Shown here piece after piece: positions 37,155-45,387 of a stretch of DNA of 64,000 nt. A model generated the notes under the pieces. That model ran no database searches and was not told where the DNA came from. It saw only the letters and a program-made list of their open reading frames with translations. Both the position numbers and the translations under genes were made by a program. How positions within the stretch are numbered: position 1 is the first letter of the stretch; each line of letters begins with the position of its first letter. The stretch is from positions 806,001-870,000 of the forward strand of contig NZ_CP092364.2 of assembly GCF_022370755.2 (NCBI RefSeq), written 5' to 3'. The stretch is from Mycolicibacterium goodii (GTDB lineage Bacteria > Actinomycetota > Actinomycetes > Mycobacteriales > Mycobacteriaceae).

Positions 37155-37717
37155 CCGACGGACGTGTCCGCTGCGGCTGGGCGGTCCCCGGATCCGACGG
37201 ATCGACCCTGTACCTCGACTACCACGACACCGAATGGGGTCAGCCGCTGCGGGACAGCGCGGCGCTGTTCGAGCGGGTGAGCCTCGAGGCGTTCCAGAGC
37301 GGGTTGAGCTGGCTCACCATCCTGCGCAAACGCGACAATTTCCGGCGCGCGTTCGACGATTTCGACCCCGAGCGGGTCGCGCGTTACACCGACGCCGACA
37401 TCGAGCGGCTGATGGCCGACGCGGGAATCGTGCGAAACCGCGCCAAGATCGAGGCCACGATCGCCAACGCCAGGGCGGTCGACGAGCTGGATGTGGACTT
37501 CGGCGAGCTGCTGTGGTCGTTCGCACCGCCCCCGCGTCCGCGTCCCGCGGACATGTCTCAGGTCCCGGCGGTCACCCCCGAGTCGACGGCGATGGCCAAG
37601 GAACTCAAGCGGCGCGGGTTCCGGTTCGTCGGGCCGACGACGGCGTATGCGTTGATGCAGGCCACGGGAATGGTCGACGATCACATCGCGACGTGCTGGG
37701 TTCCGGCGGTCCGATGA
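37151..37717 (+). CDS. tag: DNA-3-methyladenine glycosylase I
   Basis: A 188-residue Tag-family glycosylase that removes 3-methyladenine from DNA as the first step of base-excision repair. Family landmarks: RCGWA with zinc Cys near residue 8, LDYHDTEWGQPL (zinc His), LFERVSLEAFQSGLSWLTIL, the helix-hairpin region, LKRRGFRFVGPTTAYALMQATG and the closing DDHIATCW with the last His and Cys zinc ligands. Called tagA in M. tuberculosis. GTG 37151 start lies in the upstream gene's stop (GTGA). A hairpin follows 28 bases downstream. Confidence 0.93.
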   Translation: MTDGRVRCGWAVPGSDGSTLYLDYHDTEWGQPLRDSAALFERVSLEAFQSGLSWLTILRKRDNFRRAFDDFDPERVARYTDADIERLMADAGIVRNRAKIEATIANARAVDELDVDFGELLWSFAPPPRPRPADMSQVPAVTPESTAMAKELKRRGFRFVGPTTAYALMQATGMVDDHIATCWVPAVR

Positions 37718-37745
37718 CGCCGAATCCGCGCCACGCCCAGGCCAA

Positions 37746-37769
37746 CGCAGGGTCTTTGCACACCCTGCG
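37746..37769 (+). terminator. Hairpin terminator after tag
   Basis: CGCAGGGT (37746-37753) and ACCCTGCG (37762-37769) form a perfect 8-bp stem with an 8-base loop, 28 bases after the tag stop. It probably ends the fadD6-folP2-gpgS-DivIVA-tag transcript. No T-run. Confidence 0.5.
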
Positions 37770-37793
37770 TCCCGGATAGGGAACAATAGGAGT

Positions 37794-37812
37794 AGTTCAG
37801 TAGCAGTTCAGT
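37794..37812. promoter_or_regulatory. Two AGTTCAGT direct repeats, one helical turn apart
   Basis: AGTTCAGT occurs at 37794-37801 and again at 37805-37812 (11-base period) upstream of the DUF3117 gene. The spacing suits a dimeric activator or response regulator binding one DNA face; no specific factor is implied. Confidence 0.35.
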
Positions 37813-37895
37813 GCCGGGTGCCGTCAAACGAGTGGGCGGCGTCGGCCCCGACCTGGCCCGCCGAGGCGGACCGGCTCAGTTGGAGGGAGCACTCG

Positions 37896-38063
37896 ATGGC
37901 GGCGATGAAGCCCCGGACTGGTGACGGTCCACTGGAAGCGACCAAAGAGGGGCGAGGGATCGTGATGCGGGTACCGCTGGAGGGCGGTGGGCGCCTCGTC
38001 GTTGAGCTCACCCCGGACGAGGCGGCCGCCCTGGGCGACGAACTCAAGGGCGTCACCAGCTAG
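37896..38063 (+). CDS. DUF3117 small protein
   Basis: A 55-residue protein too short for most gene finders but strongly conserved in actinobacteria: MAAMKPRTGDGPLEATKEGR, then VMRVPLEGGGRLVVELTPDEAAALGDEL. It corresponds to Rv1211 in M. tuberculosis. ATG 37896 is preceded by GGAGGGAG 7 bases upstream. Rv1211 has been described as a calmodulin-like calcium-binding protein, but no clear EF-hand is visible here, so I leave function open. A strong hairpin follows. Confidence 0.85.
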   Translation: MAAMKPRTGDGPLEATKEGRGIVMRVPLEGGGRLVVELTPDEAAALGDELKGVTS

Positions 38064-38071
38064 AGGTTTGC

Positions 38072-38106
38072 GGCGCGGCCCGCGTGCACTGCACGCGGGC
38101 CGCGCC
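38072..38106. terminator. 17-bp perfect hairpin between DUF3117 and glgA
   Basis: Arms 38072-38088 and 38090-38106 are exact reverse complements (GGCGCGGCCCGCGTGCA and its complement) around a single base. It lies between the 3' ends of two convergent genes and would act in both directions as an intrinsic terminator without T-tract. Confidence 0.65.
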
Positions 38107-38114
38107 GGATTCCG

Positions 38115-39278
38115 CTAGGCAGACACTTTGCGGTAGATCTCCAACGTCTGCTCGGCGATGTGTGCCCACGAGAACTCCTCGATGCACCGTTCGCGGCCTG
38201 CTACGCCGTATTCGCGTGCCGTGTCCGGATCGGCCACGAGCGCGTTGACCGCATCGGCCAGGTGCGTCTCGTAGGACTCCGTGTCGTTCGCGTCGTAGTG
38301 CACCAGTCGCCCGGTCCGCCGGTCGGCGACAACCTCCGGGATGCCACCGACGTCCGACGCCACCACGGCAGTGGCGCATGCCATCGCTTCCAGGTTCACG
38401 ATGCCCAGTGGTTCGTACACCGAGGGACATACGAAAACGGTTGCCGCTGAGAGAATCTCCCGGATCTTGTGCGTCGGCAGCATCTCGCGCACCCAGAAGA
38501 CGCCGGTGCGTGCCTGTGCGAGCTGCTGGACCGCCGTCGACACCTCCTCGGCGATCTGCGGTGTATCCGGCGCACCTGCGCACAGCACCAGCTGCACCTC
38601 CGGGCTGAACCGGTGCGCCGCGGCCACCAGATGTGCGACGCCCTTCTGGCGTGTGATGCGCCCGACGAACGCGACGATGGGCCGGTTGAGGTCCACACCC
38701 AGTTGGGCCAGCACCGACTCGTTCGGATCGGGTACGGCGGGATACCAGACATCGGTGTCGATGCCGTTGCGCACCACGTGCACCCGTGCCGGATCCAGCG
38801 CCGGGTAGGTGCGCAGCACGTCATCGCGCATGCCCGAGCTGACCGCGATGACCGCGTCGGCGGCCTCGACGGCCGTGCGCTCGACCCACGACGACACGCG
38901 GTAGCCGCCGCCCAACTGCTCTGCCTTCCAGGGCCGCAACGGCTCCAACGAATGCGCGGTGAGCACATGGGGGACCCCGTAGAGCAGTGACGCCAGATGC
39001 CCCGCCAGGCCGGTGTACCAGGTGTGCGAGTGCACCACCGTCGCCGCCTCCGCGTTGTTCACCATGTTCAGGTCCGCCGACAGCATCGACAGCGCGGCGT
39101 TGGCGCCGCGCAGCGTCGGGTCGGGGTGCGCCACGAACGCCCCGTCCCGCGGGGCACCCATGCAATGGACGTCGACATCGCAGAGTCGCCGGAGCTGGGC
39201 GACGAGCTCGGTCACGTGAACCCCGGCACCGCCGTACACCTCGGGTGGATACTCCCGAGTCATCATGGCCACCCGCAT
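38115..39278 (-). CDS. glgA: GT4 glycosyltransferase GlgA/GlgM (glycogen or maltose-1-phosphate synthase)
   Basis: A 387-residue GT4 glycosyltransferase with the start MRVAMMTREYPPEVYGGAGVHV, acceptor/donor segments VVHSHTWYTGLAG, AFVGRITRQKGVAHLV, and the EX7E nucleotide-sugar motif PSVYEPLGIVNLEAMAC. The mycobacterial gene in this position (Rv1212c) is annotated glgA and was later shown to make maltose-1-phosphate from ADP-glucose and glucose-1-phosphate (GlgM), feeding GlgE alpha-glucan synthesis. ATG 39278 gives exactly the length known for Rv1212c. It is divergent from glgC, which supplies ADP-glucose; the 182-base gap holds both promoters. Confidence 0.9.
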   Translation of the reverse strand: MRVAMMTREYPPEVYGGAGVHVTELVAQLRRLCDVDVHCMGAPRDGAFVAHPDPTLRGANAALSMLSADLNMVNNAEAATVVHSHTWYTGLAGHLASLLYGVPHVLTAHSLEPLRPWKAEQLGGGYRVSSWVERTAVEAADAVIAVSSGMRDDVLRTYPALDPARVHVVRNGIDTDVWYPAVPDPNESVLAQLGVDLNRPIVAFVGRITRQKGVAHLVAAAHRFSPEVQLVLCAGAPDTPQIAEEVSTAVQQLAQARTGVFWVREMLPTHKIREILSAATVFVCPSVYEPLGIVNLEAMACATAVVASDVGGIPEVVADRRTGRLVHYDANDTESYETHLADAVNALVADPDTAREYGVAGRERCIEEFSWAHIAEQTLEIYRKVSA

Positions 39279-39460
39279 ATCTGGAACGGTAATGGTCACA
39301 CGAGCGCGGCGCATAGCCGATCACCGAGATCGTTCGAGAGATCTGCGTGACGTTTGCGGCGGCGCTGTTGTGGTTAGTCGGTAGAAGTGCCCACTCGGAT
39401 GGCGTTGATGAATCGTGTCATTGGCGTGCCCTACGGCAGGCGGACGGATAGGTTTGTGCC

Positions 39461-40675
39461 ATGAGGGAGTTGCCACATGTGCTGGGCATTGTCCTGGCCG
39501 GGGGAGAGGGCAAGCGGCTGTATCCGTTGACGGCCGACCGAGCCAAGCCTGCGGTTCCCTTCGGGGGTGCGTACCGGTTGATCGATTTCGTGCTGTCCAA
39601 TCTGGTCAACGCTCGGTATCTCCGTATTTGCGTTCTCACGCAATACAAGTCGCATTCACTGGACCGGCATATCAGCCAGAACTGGCGGTTGAGCGGCCTC
39701 GCCGGCGAGTACATCACGCCCGTGCCTGCCCAGCAGCGCCTCGGCCCGCGCTGGTACACCGGATCGGCCGACGCCATCTACCAGTCGCTCAACCTCATCT
39801 ACGACGAGGATCCGGACTACATCATCATCTTCGGCGCCGACCATGTGTACCGCATGGATCCGGAGCAGATGATGCAGTTCCACATCGAGAGCGGCGCGGG
39901 GGCCACCGTCGCGGGCATCCGGGTGCCGCGAGCGGAGGCCAGCGCGTTCGGCTGTATCGACGCCGACGACTCGGGACGCATCCGCGAATTCATCGAGAAG
40001 CCCGCCGACCCACCCGGCACACCCGACGACCCCGAGCAGACCTTCGTGTCGATGGGCAATTACATCTTCACCACCAAGGTGCTCATCGACGCGATCCGCG
40101 CCGACGCCGACGACGACCACTCCGACCATGACATGGGCGGCGACATCATCCCGCGCCTGGTGGCCGACGGCATGGCCGCGGTCTACGACTTCAAGGACAA
40201 CGAGGTGCCCGGGGCCACCGAGCGCGACCACGGTTACTGGCGCGATGTCGGAACGCTCGACGCGTTCTATGACGCGCACATGGATCTGGTGTCGGTGCAC
40301 CCGGTGTTCAACCTGTACAACAAACGCTGGCCCATCCGCGGTGAGTCCGAGAACCTCGCCCCGGCGAAGTTCGTCAACGGCGGATCGGCCCAGGAGTCGG
40401 TGGTCGGCGCGGGCAGCATCATCTCGGCAGCGTCGGTCCGCAACTCGGTGCTGTCGTCGAACGTGGTGGTCGATGATGGCGCGATCGTCGAAGGCAGCGT
40501 GCTCATGCCCGGTGTGCGCATCGGGCGTGGAGCGGTGGTGCGGCACGCGATCCTCGACAAGAACGTCGTCGTCGGACCCGGAGAGATGGTCGGTGTCGAC
40601 CTCGACAAGGACCGCGAACGCTTCGCGATCAGCGCGGGGGGCGTGGTCGCGGTGGGGAAGGGCGTGTGGATCTGA
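39461..40675 (+). CDS. glgC: Glucose-1-phosphate adenylyltransferase
   Basis: A 404-residue ADP-glucose pyrophosphorylase. N-terminal nucleotidyltransferase motif [25 protein letters not shown], allosteric/catalytic segments [34 protein letters not shown] and [13 protein letters not shown], then a C-terminal left-handed beta helix ([20 protein letters not shown]). It makes ADP-glucose for the divergently encoded GlgA/GlgM and is expected to be allosterically regulated. ATG 39461 start. Confidence 0.95.
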   Translation: MRELPHVLGIVLAGGEGKRLYPLTADRAKPAVPFGGAYRLIDFVLSNLVNARYLRICVLTQYKSHSLDRHISQNWRLSGLAGEYITPVPAQQRLGPRWYTGSADAIYQSLNLIYDEDPDYIIIFGADHVYRMDPEQMMQFHIESGAGATVAGIRVPRAEASAFGCIDADDSGRIREFIEKPADPPGTPDDPEQTFVSMGNYIFTTKVLIDAIRADADDDHSDHDMGGDIIPRLVADGMAAVYDFKDNEVPGATERDHGYWRDVGTLDAFYDAHMDLVSVHPVFNLYNKRWPIRGESENLAPAKFVNGGSAQESVVGAGSIISAASVRNSVLSSNVVVDDGAIVEGSVLMPGVRIGRGAVVRHAILDKNVVVGPGEMVGVDLDKDRERFAISAGGVVAVGKGVWI

Positions 40676-40715
40676 CGCGCTGACCTGGTTCGCCGCTGCG
40701 CGAGGGATCAGCGCG
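40676..40715. terminator. Hairpin between convergent glgC and prpF-like genes
   Basis: CGCGCTGA (40676-40683), directly after the glgC stop, pairs with TCAGCGCG (40708-40715) at the 3' end of the opposing gene. The loop is 24 bases. Confidence 0.4.
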
Positions 40716-41922
40716 CATCGCCGTCGCCTACGGATAACGCCGCGGCCCGCAGTGAGGGGCGCAAGAACTGGTGCCGTCGAGGGGTGCCGGCGCGGCTGGC
40801 GGTGTTGGCCAATGCCGGTGCAGCGACGAACAGTTCGGCCGTCGCGATGCGTCGGGCTGCGCGGTGCAGTGTGACCGTTTCCAGCGCGCCGTCGGCCGTG
40901 CGCGTCAGATCGACGTGAAGAATCCCGGCAGGGGTGCCGATACGGACCCGGTCGGCACTGGCGGACGTCATGCGGGAGGCGACGACGCTGCCCGGAATCG
41001 TCGACGCCGCGGCGACCGCGACGGCCGACGTCAGCCCGATGGCGGGGTGCGGGGCGAGCATCGACACCATGCGCACCGATACGTCGTAGTCGTCGCCGCG
41101 CACGTCGTCTCCTGCGGCGGTGCGATAGTCACGGGCCGGCCCGACGATGCCGACCTTCGGGATCGCGTGGCTGACCGGTTCGCCCGGCGCGCTCAGTCCC
41201 ATCCGCAGGGACGACTTCTGTCGCAAGCTGACGAGGAGCGGCAGATACTCGGCGATGGTGGTGTTGTCCTCCGCGCCGGTCAAGCCGAGATCGGCAGCTT
41301 CGATCAGCGTCGCCGGGGCGCCGGCGACCACCATCGTGGCCGCGTAGTGATTGCCGGCTACGGCGATGCGGTCGACCGCATGCCCCGTGGGCAGCAGTGT
41401 CGCCGCTCCGGCCGACAGGCCGGTGAAGCTGAGCCCGACGGGCACGCCCAGTGCGTTGGTGCCAGGGACGGCGGCGTTGCCCTCGGTGGGGATGATGCCG
41501 CCGGGCGTGGCGATCTCGGCGTCGAGAACGGCGCCGGTGTTCTCGTTGCGCATCCGGACCACGGTAACCGTGTCGTCGACCGCTACGAGGCCGGCCTGCA
41601 ACGCGTAGAGGCCGATCGCGGTGGCGCAGTTGCCGCAATTGCTGCCCCACTCCACCCGGCGGTCGCTGATGGCCACCTGCGCGAAGAGGTAGTCGATGTC
41701 GATCCCCGGCTCCAGCGAGCGGCGCACGATGGCCGCTTTGGACGTGGTCGAGCTGCCGCCGCCGACGCCGTCGAGCTGCCGGGGATCTCCTGAACCGAAC
41801 ACCGATGTCAGCAGGGCGTCGAGGCCGCCTGCCTGGGCGATGAGAGGATCGACGTCGACGGCGTTGAACAGCCAGCATTTGCTGGTTCCGCCGCGCATCC
41901 AAGTGCTACGAAGCGTGAACAT
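40708..41922 (-). CDS. PrpF family isomerase (aconitate/oxalomesaconate-type tautomerase)
   Basis: A 404-residue PrpF-family protein with a duplicated diaminopimelate-epimerase-like fold. Family blocks: TWMRGGTSK near the start, the GVGGGSSTTSKAAIV loop, VEWGSNCGNCATAIGLYAL (active-site Cys) and the late HPAIGLTSAVAVAAASTIPGSVV. PrpF members shift double bonds in methylaconitate, oxalomesaconate or related tricarboxylates. It is the terminal gene after the MatC-type carrier on the same strand, suggesting uptake and isomerisation of a di- or tricarboxylate. Which one is unknown. Confidence 0.85.
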   Translation of the reverse strand: MFTLRSTWMRGGTSKCWLFNAVDVDPLIAQAGGLDALLTSVFGSGDPRQLDGVGGGSSTTSKAAIVRRSLEPGIDIDYLFAQVAISDRRVEWGSNCGNCATAIGLYALQAGLVAVDDTVTVVRMRNENTGAVLDAEIATPGGIIPTEGNAAVPGTNALGVPVGLSFTGLSAGAATLLPTGHAVDRIAVAGNHYAATMVVAGAPATLIEAADLGLTGAEDNTTIAEYLPLLVSLRQKSSLRMGLSAPGEPVSHAIPKVGIVGPARDYRTAAGDDVRGDDYDVSVRMVSMLAPHPAIGLTSAVAVAAASTIPGSVVASRMTSASADRVRIGTPAGILHVDLTRTADGALETVTLHRAARRIATAELFVAAPALANTASRAGTPRRHQFLRPSLRAAALSVGDGDAR

Positions 41923-42024
41923 CTCTACCTGCCTTCCGCGTACGCGGCTGAGAACCTGATCAGTGCCAACACTGACCGATACGGGGGGTGAAGGACAATC
42001 ATTGATTTGCGGACGGGGATCAAG

Positions 42025-42034
42025 TTCTGCTTAA
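42025..42034. promoter_or_regulatory. TTCTGCTTAA element upstream of the PrpF-family gene
   Basis: The 10-mer TTCTGCTTAA is identical to positions 43615-43624 in front of the LysR gene. It lies 103 bases upstream of the PrpF-family start, in the 131-base gap after matC, and may be a second site for the same regulator. Confidence 0.4.
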
Positions 42035-42053
42035 TCCTCCGCGTGACTGTGGT

Positions 42054-43445
42054 TCAGATGAGTGTCGGCACGACGACCAGCAGCAGCCAGCACAGGGCGG
42101 GTGCGACGGCCACCACGACGCCGGCGTTGAGCAGCAGTTGGCGGTAGAACCGCGGCCGCTCGATGCCTTGAGCGTTGGCCAGCACCAGCGCGCCGTTGGT
42201 CGAGAAGGGTGAGACGTCGACGACGGTGGCCGAGATCGCCAGGGCCGCGACGACTCCGACGACCGGAAGTGCCCCGGTGTGCAGCAGGGGGAGCGCCATG
42301 GGGATGACGGCGGCGAGCAGCGCGGTGGACGAGGCGAAGGCTGAGGTGACGCCGATGACGTAGCAGAGCACGACGGCAACAAGGAGGGGTGCGCCGATGG
42401 TGATGGCCATCTGGGCGAGGTGATCGATGGTGCCGATCTCCTGCAGGACCGAGATGTAGGTGACCATTCCGGCAACCAGCAGAACCGTCGACCAGCTGAT
42501 GCCGGCGATGGCTTCGTTCTGCTTGGACAGATCGGTGAACGCCAGGACGGCACCGGCGGCGATGGCGATGAAGCTGATCGGCAAGTGGAACACCAGCACG
42601 AGAACCAGCAGCATGCCGATCAGGGTGAGGGTGAGTTTCTGCACGCGGGTGACGGGTGCGGGAGCGGCGTCGATGAGGACGTCGGTCTGGACGGGGCGAG
42701 TGAGCAGCCCGGTGCCGGTGGCGCTGGATCCGCCGCCGATGGGCGGCGCGCTGACCGGGGCCGCTCCGGACGACCCGTCGCCAGCGGCTTCGTCAGCGGC
42801 AGGGGTGCCGGTGGCGGTGGCGCCGAACTCCAGGTGCCGCATGCGGGCCAAGGTGGCGTAGCCGACGACGGTGAGGACCGACAGCAGCAGGTTGATGCCG
42901 TAGCTGGCGAAGAACAGGGTCCATGGGCTGAGGCTCAACCCGCTGGATTCGACGATGTCGTGAACGAGGACGCCCGAGACCGAGATGGGGGAGAACGCGC
43001 CGGCGTGGGCGCCGTTGATCGTCATGATGCCCATGACCAGCGGACTCATCCTGGTGCGGGCGGCGAACGACATCGCCGCCGGGGAGATCAGCGCGACCGC
43101 GGCGGGGCTGAACGTCCCCAGAGCGGTGAGCACGGACGCGCAGAAGAAGAACACCCAGGGCACCACGGTGACACGTCCCCGCACGCCTCGAATGCAGGCG
43201 TTGACCAATAGGTCGATCGTCCCGTTCTTCTTCGCCATGCCGAAGAAATACGTCACGCCGATGATGGTCAGGACGATCGAGCTGGGGAACTCGGCGAGGA
43301 TCTCCTTGTCGTCGTATCCCAGCATGAACGCGCCCACGGCGAAGGCGCCGATGAATCCCAGAATTCCGATGTTGATCGGGAAGAAGGTGGCGATGACGAA
43401 CATCGCCACCAAGGCGATCAGGGGCAGGACTTCGACAGAGGTCAT
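42054..43445 (-). CDS. MatC/DASS-type dicarboxylate carrier
   Basis: A 463-residue integral membrane transporter with about ten to twelve hydrophobic spans in two halves. The N-terminal half has the MatC_N pattern (VEVLPLIALVAMFVIATFFP, PINIGILGFIGAFAVGAFML, TALGTFSPAAVALISPAAMS and NGAHAGAFSPISVSGVLVH). A cytoplasmic loop rich in Gly, Ala and Ser (about residues 210-255) separates the halves. MatC carries malonate or other dicarboxylates, usually with a cation. It is transcribed with the PrpF-like gene and divergently from a LysR regulator. Substrate inferred by family only. Confidence 0.83.
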   Translation of the reverse strand: MTSVEVLPLIALVAMFVIATFFPINIGILGFIGAFAVGAFMLGYDDKEILAEFPSSIVLTIIGVTYFFGMAKKNGTIDLLVNACIRGVRGRVTVVPWVFFFCASVLTALGTFSPAAVALISPAAMSFAARTRMSPLVMGIMTINGAHAGAFSPISVSGVLVHDIVESSGLSLSPWTLFFASYGINLLLSVLTVVGYATLARMRHLEFGATATGTPAADEAAGDGSSGAAPVSAPPIGGGSSATGTGLLTRPVQTDVLIDAAPAPVTRVQKLTLTLIGMLLVLVLVFHLPISFIAIAAGAVLAFTDLSKQNEAIAGISWSTVLLVAGMVTYISVLQEIGTIDHLAQMAITIGAPLLVAVVLCYVIGVTSAFASSTALLAAVIPMALPLLHTGALPVVGVVAALAISATVVDVSPFSTNGALVLANAQGIERPRFYRQLLLNAGVVVAVAPALCWLLLVVVPTLI

Positions 43446-43573
43446 GATGTGCTCTCAGTTCCCGAAGGTCGCGTATCCAGGCGAGCCACCGTTCCGCAGA
43501 GCGGCGGACAGCGGGTCCATGCTCGGTGTCACACGCTTCTGTTGATGATTACCTGAATCACACTAGAAACGGC

Positions 43574-43626
43574 TGCACTTAACAACAATGTCGAGTTGGT
43601 ACAGTGCACTTAAATTCTGCTTAAGT
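43574..43626. promoter_or_regulatory. Candidate LysR operator in the matC/lysR intergenic region
   Basis: TGCACTTAA occurs at 43574-43582 and 43605-43613, exactly 31 bases (three helical turns) apart. The second copy also forms ACTTAA-N7-TTAAGT (43608-43626), an inverted repeat with the size of a LysR box. The element ends 25 bases before the LysR start codon, which fits autoregulation plus control of the divergent carrier. Confidence 0.55.
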
Positions 43627-43651
43627 CTATTGGTGGCGAAGGACGGCCGTT

Positions 43652-44569
43652 ATGGACACGAACCGCATGTTCACGTTGCGTGAGGTGGGCGCCCACGGGT
43701 CCATCACCGCCGCCGCCGACGCCCTCGGCTACACAACCTCCGCGGTGTCGCAGCAGATCGCGAAACTGGAAAAGGAGGCGGGACAGCCGCTCGTGGAGCG
43801 GCACGCCCGCGGAATCGTGCTGACCGACGCGGGACGTGCGGTGGTACGGCACGCGGAGCGCATCCTGATCGAATTGCAGGCCGCCGATGCCGAGCTCGCC
43901 GAAATCCGCGGGCTGCGAGCGGGGGTGCTGGCCATCGGTACGTTTCCCACTGCCGGTTCGTCACTGTTGCCCTTGGTGATCAAGGAGTTCAAGACACGAC
44001 ACCCAGGGGTGGAGCTGACGGTGCTCAGCGGGCGGTTCGCGCGGTTGGTCGACGCGCTGCGCCGCCGCGAGACCGAGTTGTCGCTGCTGTGGGACTACGA
44101 ATGGAGCCGGATCGACGATCCGACGCTGACGTATCACCACTTGATGAACGACCCGACGATGTTGCTGGTCTCCGAACATCATCGGCTCGCCGACCGCGAC
44201 TCGATCAGTATCAACGAGTTGCGCGACGAGGCGTGGGTGGTGCGTGCCGATGACCATCCGGTTGCACAGACCTTGGAAAAGCTTTGTCGGCAAGGCGGAT
44301 TCACACCGCGAACCAGTGTCTTCGCGCACGATTACGGTGAGGTGCAAGCCATGGTTGCGGTCGAACTGGGCGTCGCGATCGCGCCTCGGTTGGCTGTGCT
44401 CAACCCACGGCCCGATGTCCGGTCGATCAGGCTGGCAACGCGCCCACCGCAACGGCGGATTCTCATGGCACACCTCGCCGAACGTCGGCTCAGCCCTGCC
44501 GCGCACGAAGCCATCGCGGTCAGTGCCGCGGCGGCCCGACGGCTCGAAGACGGTTTCGACGATCGCTGA
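43652..44569 (+). CDS. LysR family transcriptional regulator
   Basis: A 305-residue LysR-type regulator. N-terminal helix-turn-helix FTLREVGAHGSITAAADALGYTTSAVSQQIAKLEKEAG with PLVERHARGIVLTDAGRAVV after it, then the periplasmic-binding-like effector domain starting GVLAIGTFPTAGSSLLPLV. Divergent from the MatC-type carrier with a 206-base gap holding candidate operators. It probably senses the transported acid and activates the carrier and isomerase genes. Effector unknown. Confidence 0.9.
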   Translation: MDTNRMFTLREVGAHGSITAAADALGYTTSAVSQQIAKLEKEAGQPLVERHARGIVLTDAGRAVVRHAERILIELQAADAELAEIRGLRAGVLAIGTFPTAGSSLLPLVIKEFKTRHPGVELTVLSGRFARLVDALRRRETELSLLWDYEWSRIDDPTLTYHHLMNDPTMLLVSEHHRLADRDSISINELRDEAWVVRADDHPVAQTLEKLCRQGGFTPRTSVFAHDYGEVQAMVAVELGVAIAPRLAVLNPRPDVRSIRLATRPPQRRILMAHLAERRLSPAAHEAIAVSAAAARRLEDGFDDR

Positions 44570-44618
44570 CGCTGACTCGGCCATCATGCCGTTCGAATTC
44601 CGAACCCGGTGGACAGAA

Positions 44619-44683
44619 CGCTGTCGCGAACGGCTGGAAACGAAATGGACTGTGCGCGACCAGGTCGGTGAACCGCGACAGCG
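44619..44683. terminator. Long-range inverted repeat between convergent lysR and ICMT genes
   Basis: CGCTGTCGCG (44619-44628) and CGCGACAGCG (44674-44683) are exact reverse complements, 45 bases apart, in the 123-base convergent gap; a small GTTCG/CGAAC hairpin (44591-44605) lies just before. Either could end transcription. Confidence 0.4.
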
Positions 44684-44692
44684 ACATTTTCG

Positions 44693-45367
44693 TCACCACA
44701 CGCCGGGGACGAGCCGGTACTGGACTGTTCGCCGGTACTCGTCGTAGCCGCGTAGTTCGGCGCTGAGCATCTTCTCCTCGTCGAGGATGCGCAAACCCAG
44801 GATCGGCAAAGCCGCCGTGACCACAAGCAGACCCCAGAACGAGCCGAGCGCCAGAGGCGTCGCGAACATCATCACCAGGGCCCACAGGTACATCGGATGG
44901 CGCACCCAGCCGTACATGCCCGTGGAGACCACCTGCTGCTCGGCCTCGACGCGGATGGTGGCCGCCGCGAACCGGTTCTGGAAGATGACCACCTGTGACA
45001 GCACGAGGCTGACCCCCATGACGACATCGCCGACCAGCACCAGCCACGTGGGCACCGTAGACCACCCGAACCGACGGTCGAGGGCGCACACGATCAGGAC
45101 CGCGAGCACCAGCACCACGATTGCGACCGCGGCGACCTTCTGCGTGATCCGTGTCTCGGCGGTGGGGCCCGCGTGCAGACGACGCTGCAGTGTGGTGGGG
45201 TCGGTGACGGCGAGATAGAAACTCGGGATCATTGTGGCGGCGAGGAAGACCGCGATGAAAACCCATGCCTGCCAATAGTCGAATGTGCCCGCGGGCCAGA
45301 GCAACGCGACGGCGAAGAACGCCAAACCGAAGATGCCGGATGCGACGGACTGAAGGAACAGCTTCAT
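44693..45367 (-). CDS. Isoprenylcysteine carboxyl methyltransferase (ICMT) family membrane protein
   Basis: A 224-residue membrane protein with five to six spans, ending in the ICMT/phospholipid methyltransferase signature: TGMYGWVRHPMYLWALVMMF followed by RILDEEKMLSAELRGYDEYRRTVQYRLVPGVW (the YxxYxxxVxYRLxP tail). Such proteins methylate lipids or unknown membrane substrates with SAM. ATG 45367 follows AGGAGGCAC. Lies 20 bases after the permease gene on the same strand, so it is probably the last gene of the raaS-like/ABC operon, as in the Rv1216c-Rv1219c order of M. tuberculosis. Confidence 0.8.
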   Translation of the reverse strand: MKLFLQSVASGIFGLAFFAVALLWPAGTFDYWQAWVFIAVFLAATMIPSFYLAVTDPTTLQRRLHAGPTAETRITQKVAAVAIVVLVLAVLIVCALDRRFGWSTVPTWLVLVGDVVMGVSLVLSQVVIFQNRFAAATIRVEAEQQVVSTGMYGWVRHPMYLWALVMMFATPLALGSFWGLLVVTAALPILGLRILDEEKMLSAELRGYDEYRRTVQYRLVPGVW

Positions 45368-45387
45368 GAGTGCCTCCTGCCTGAGGA

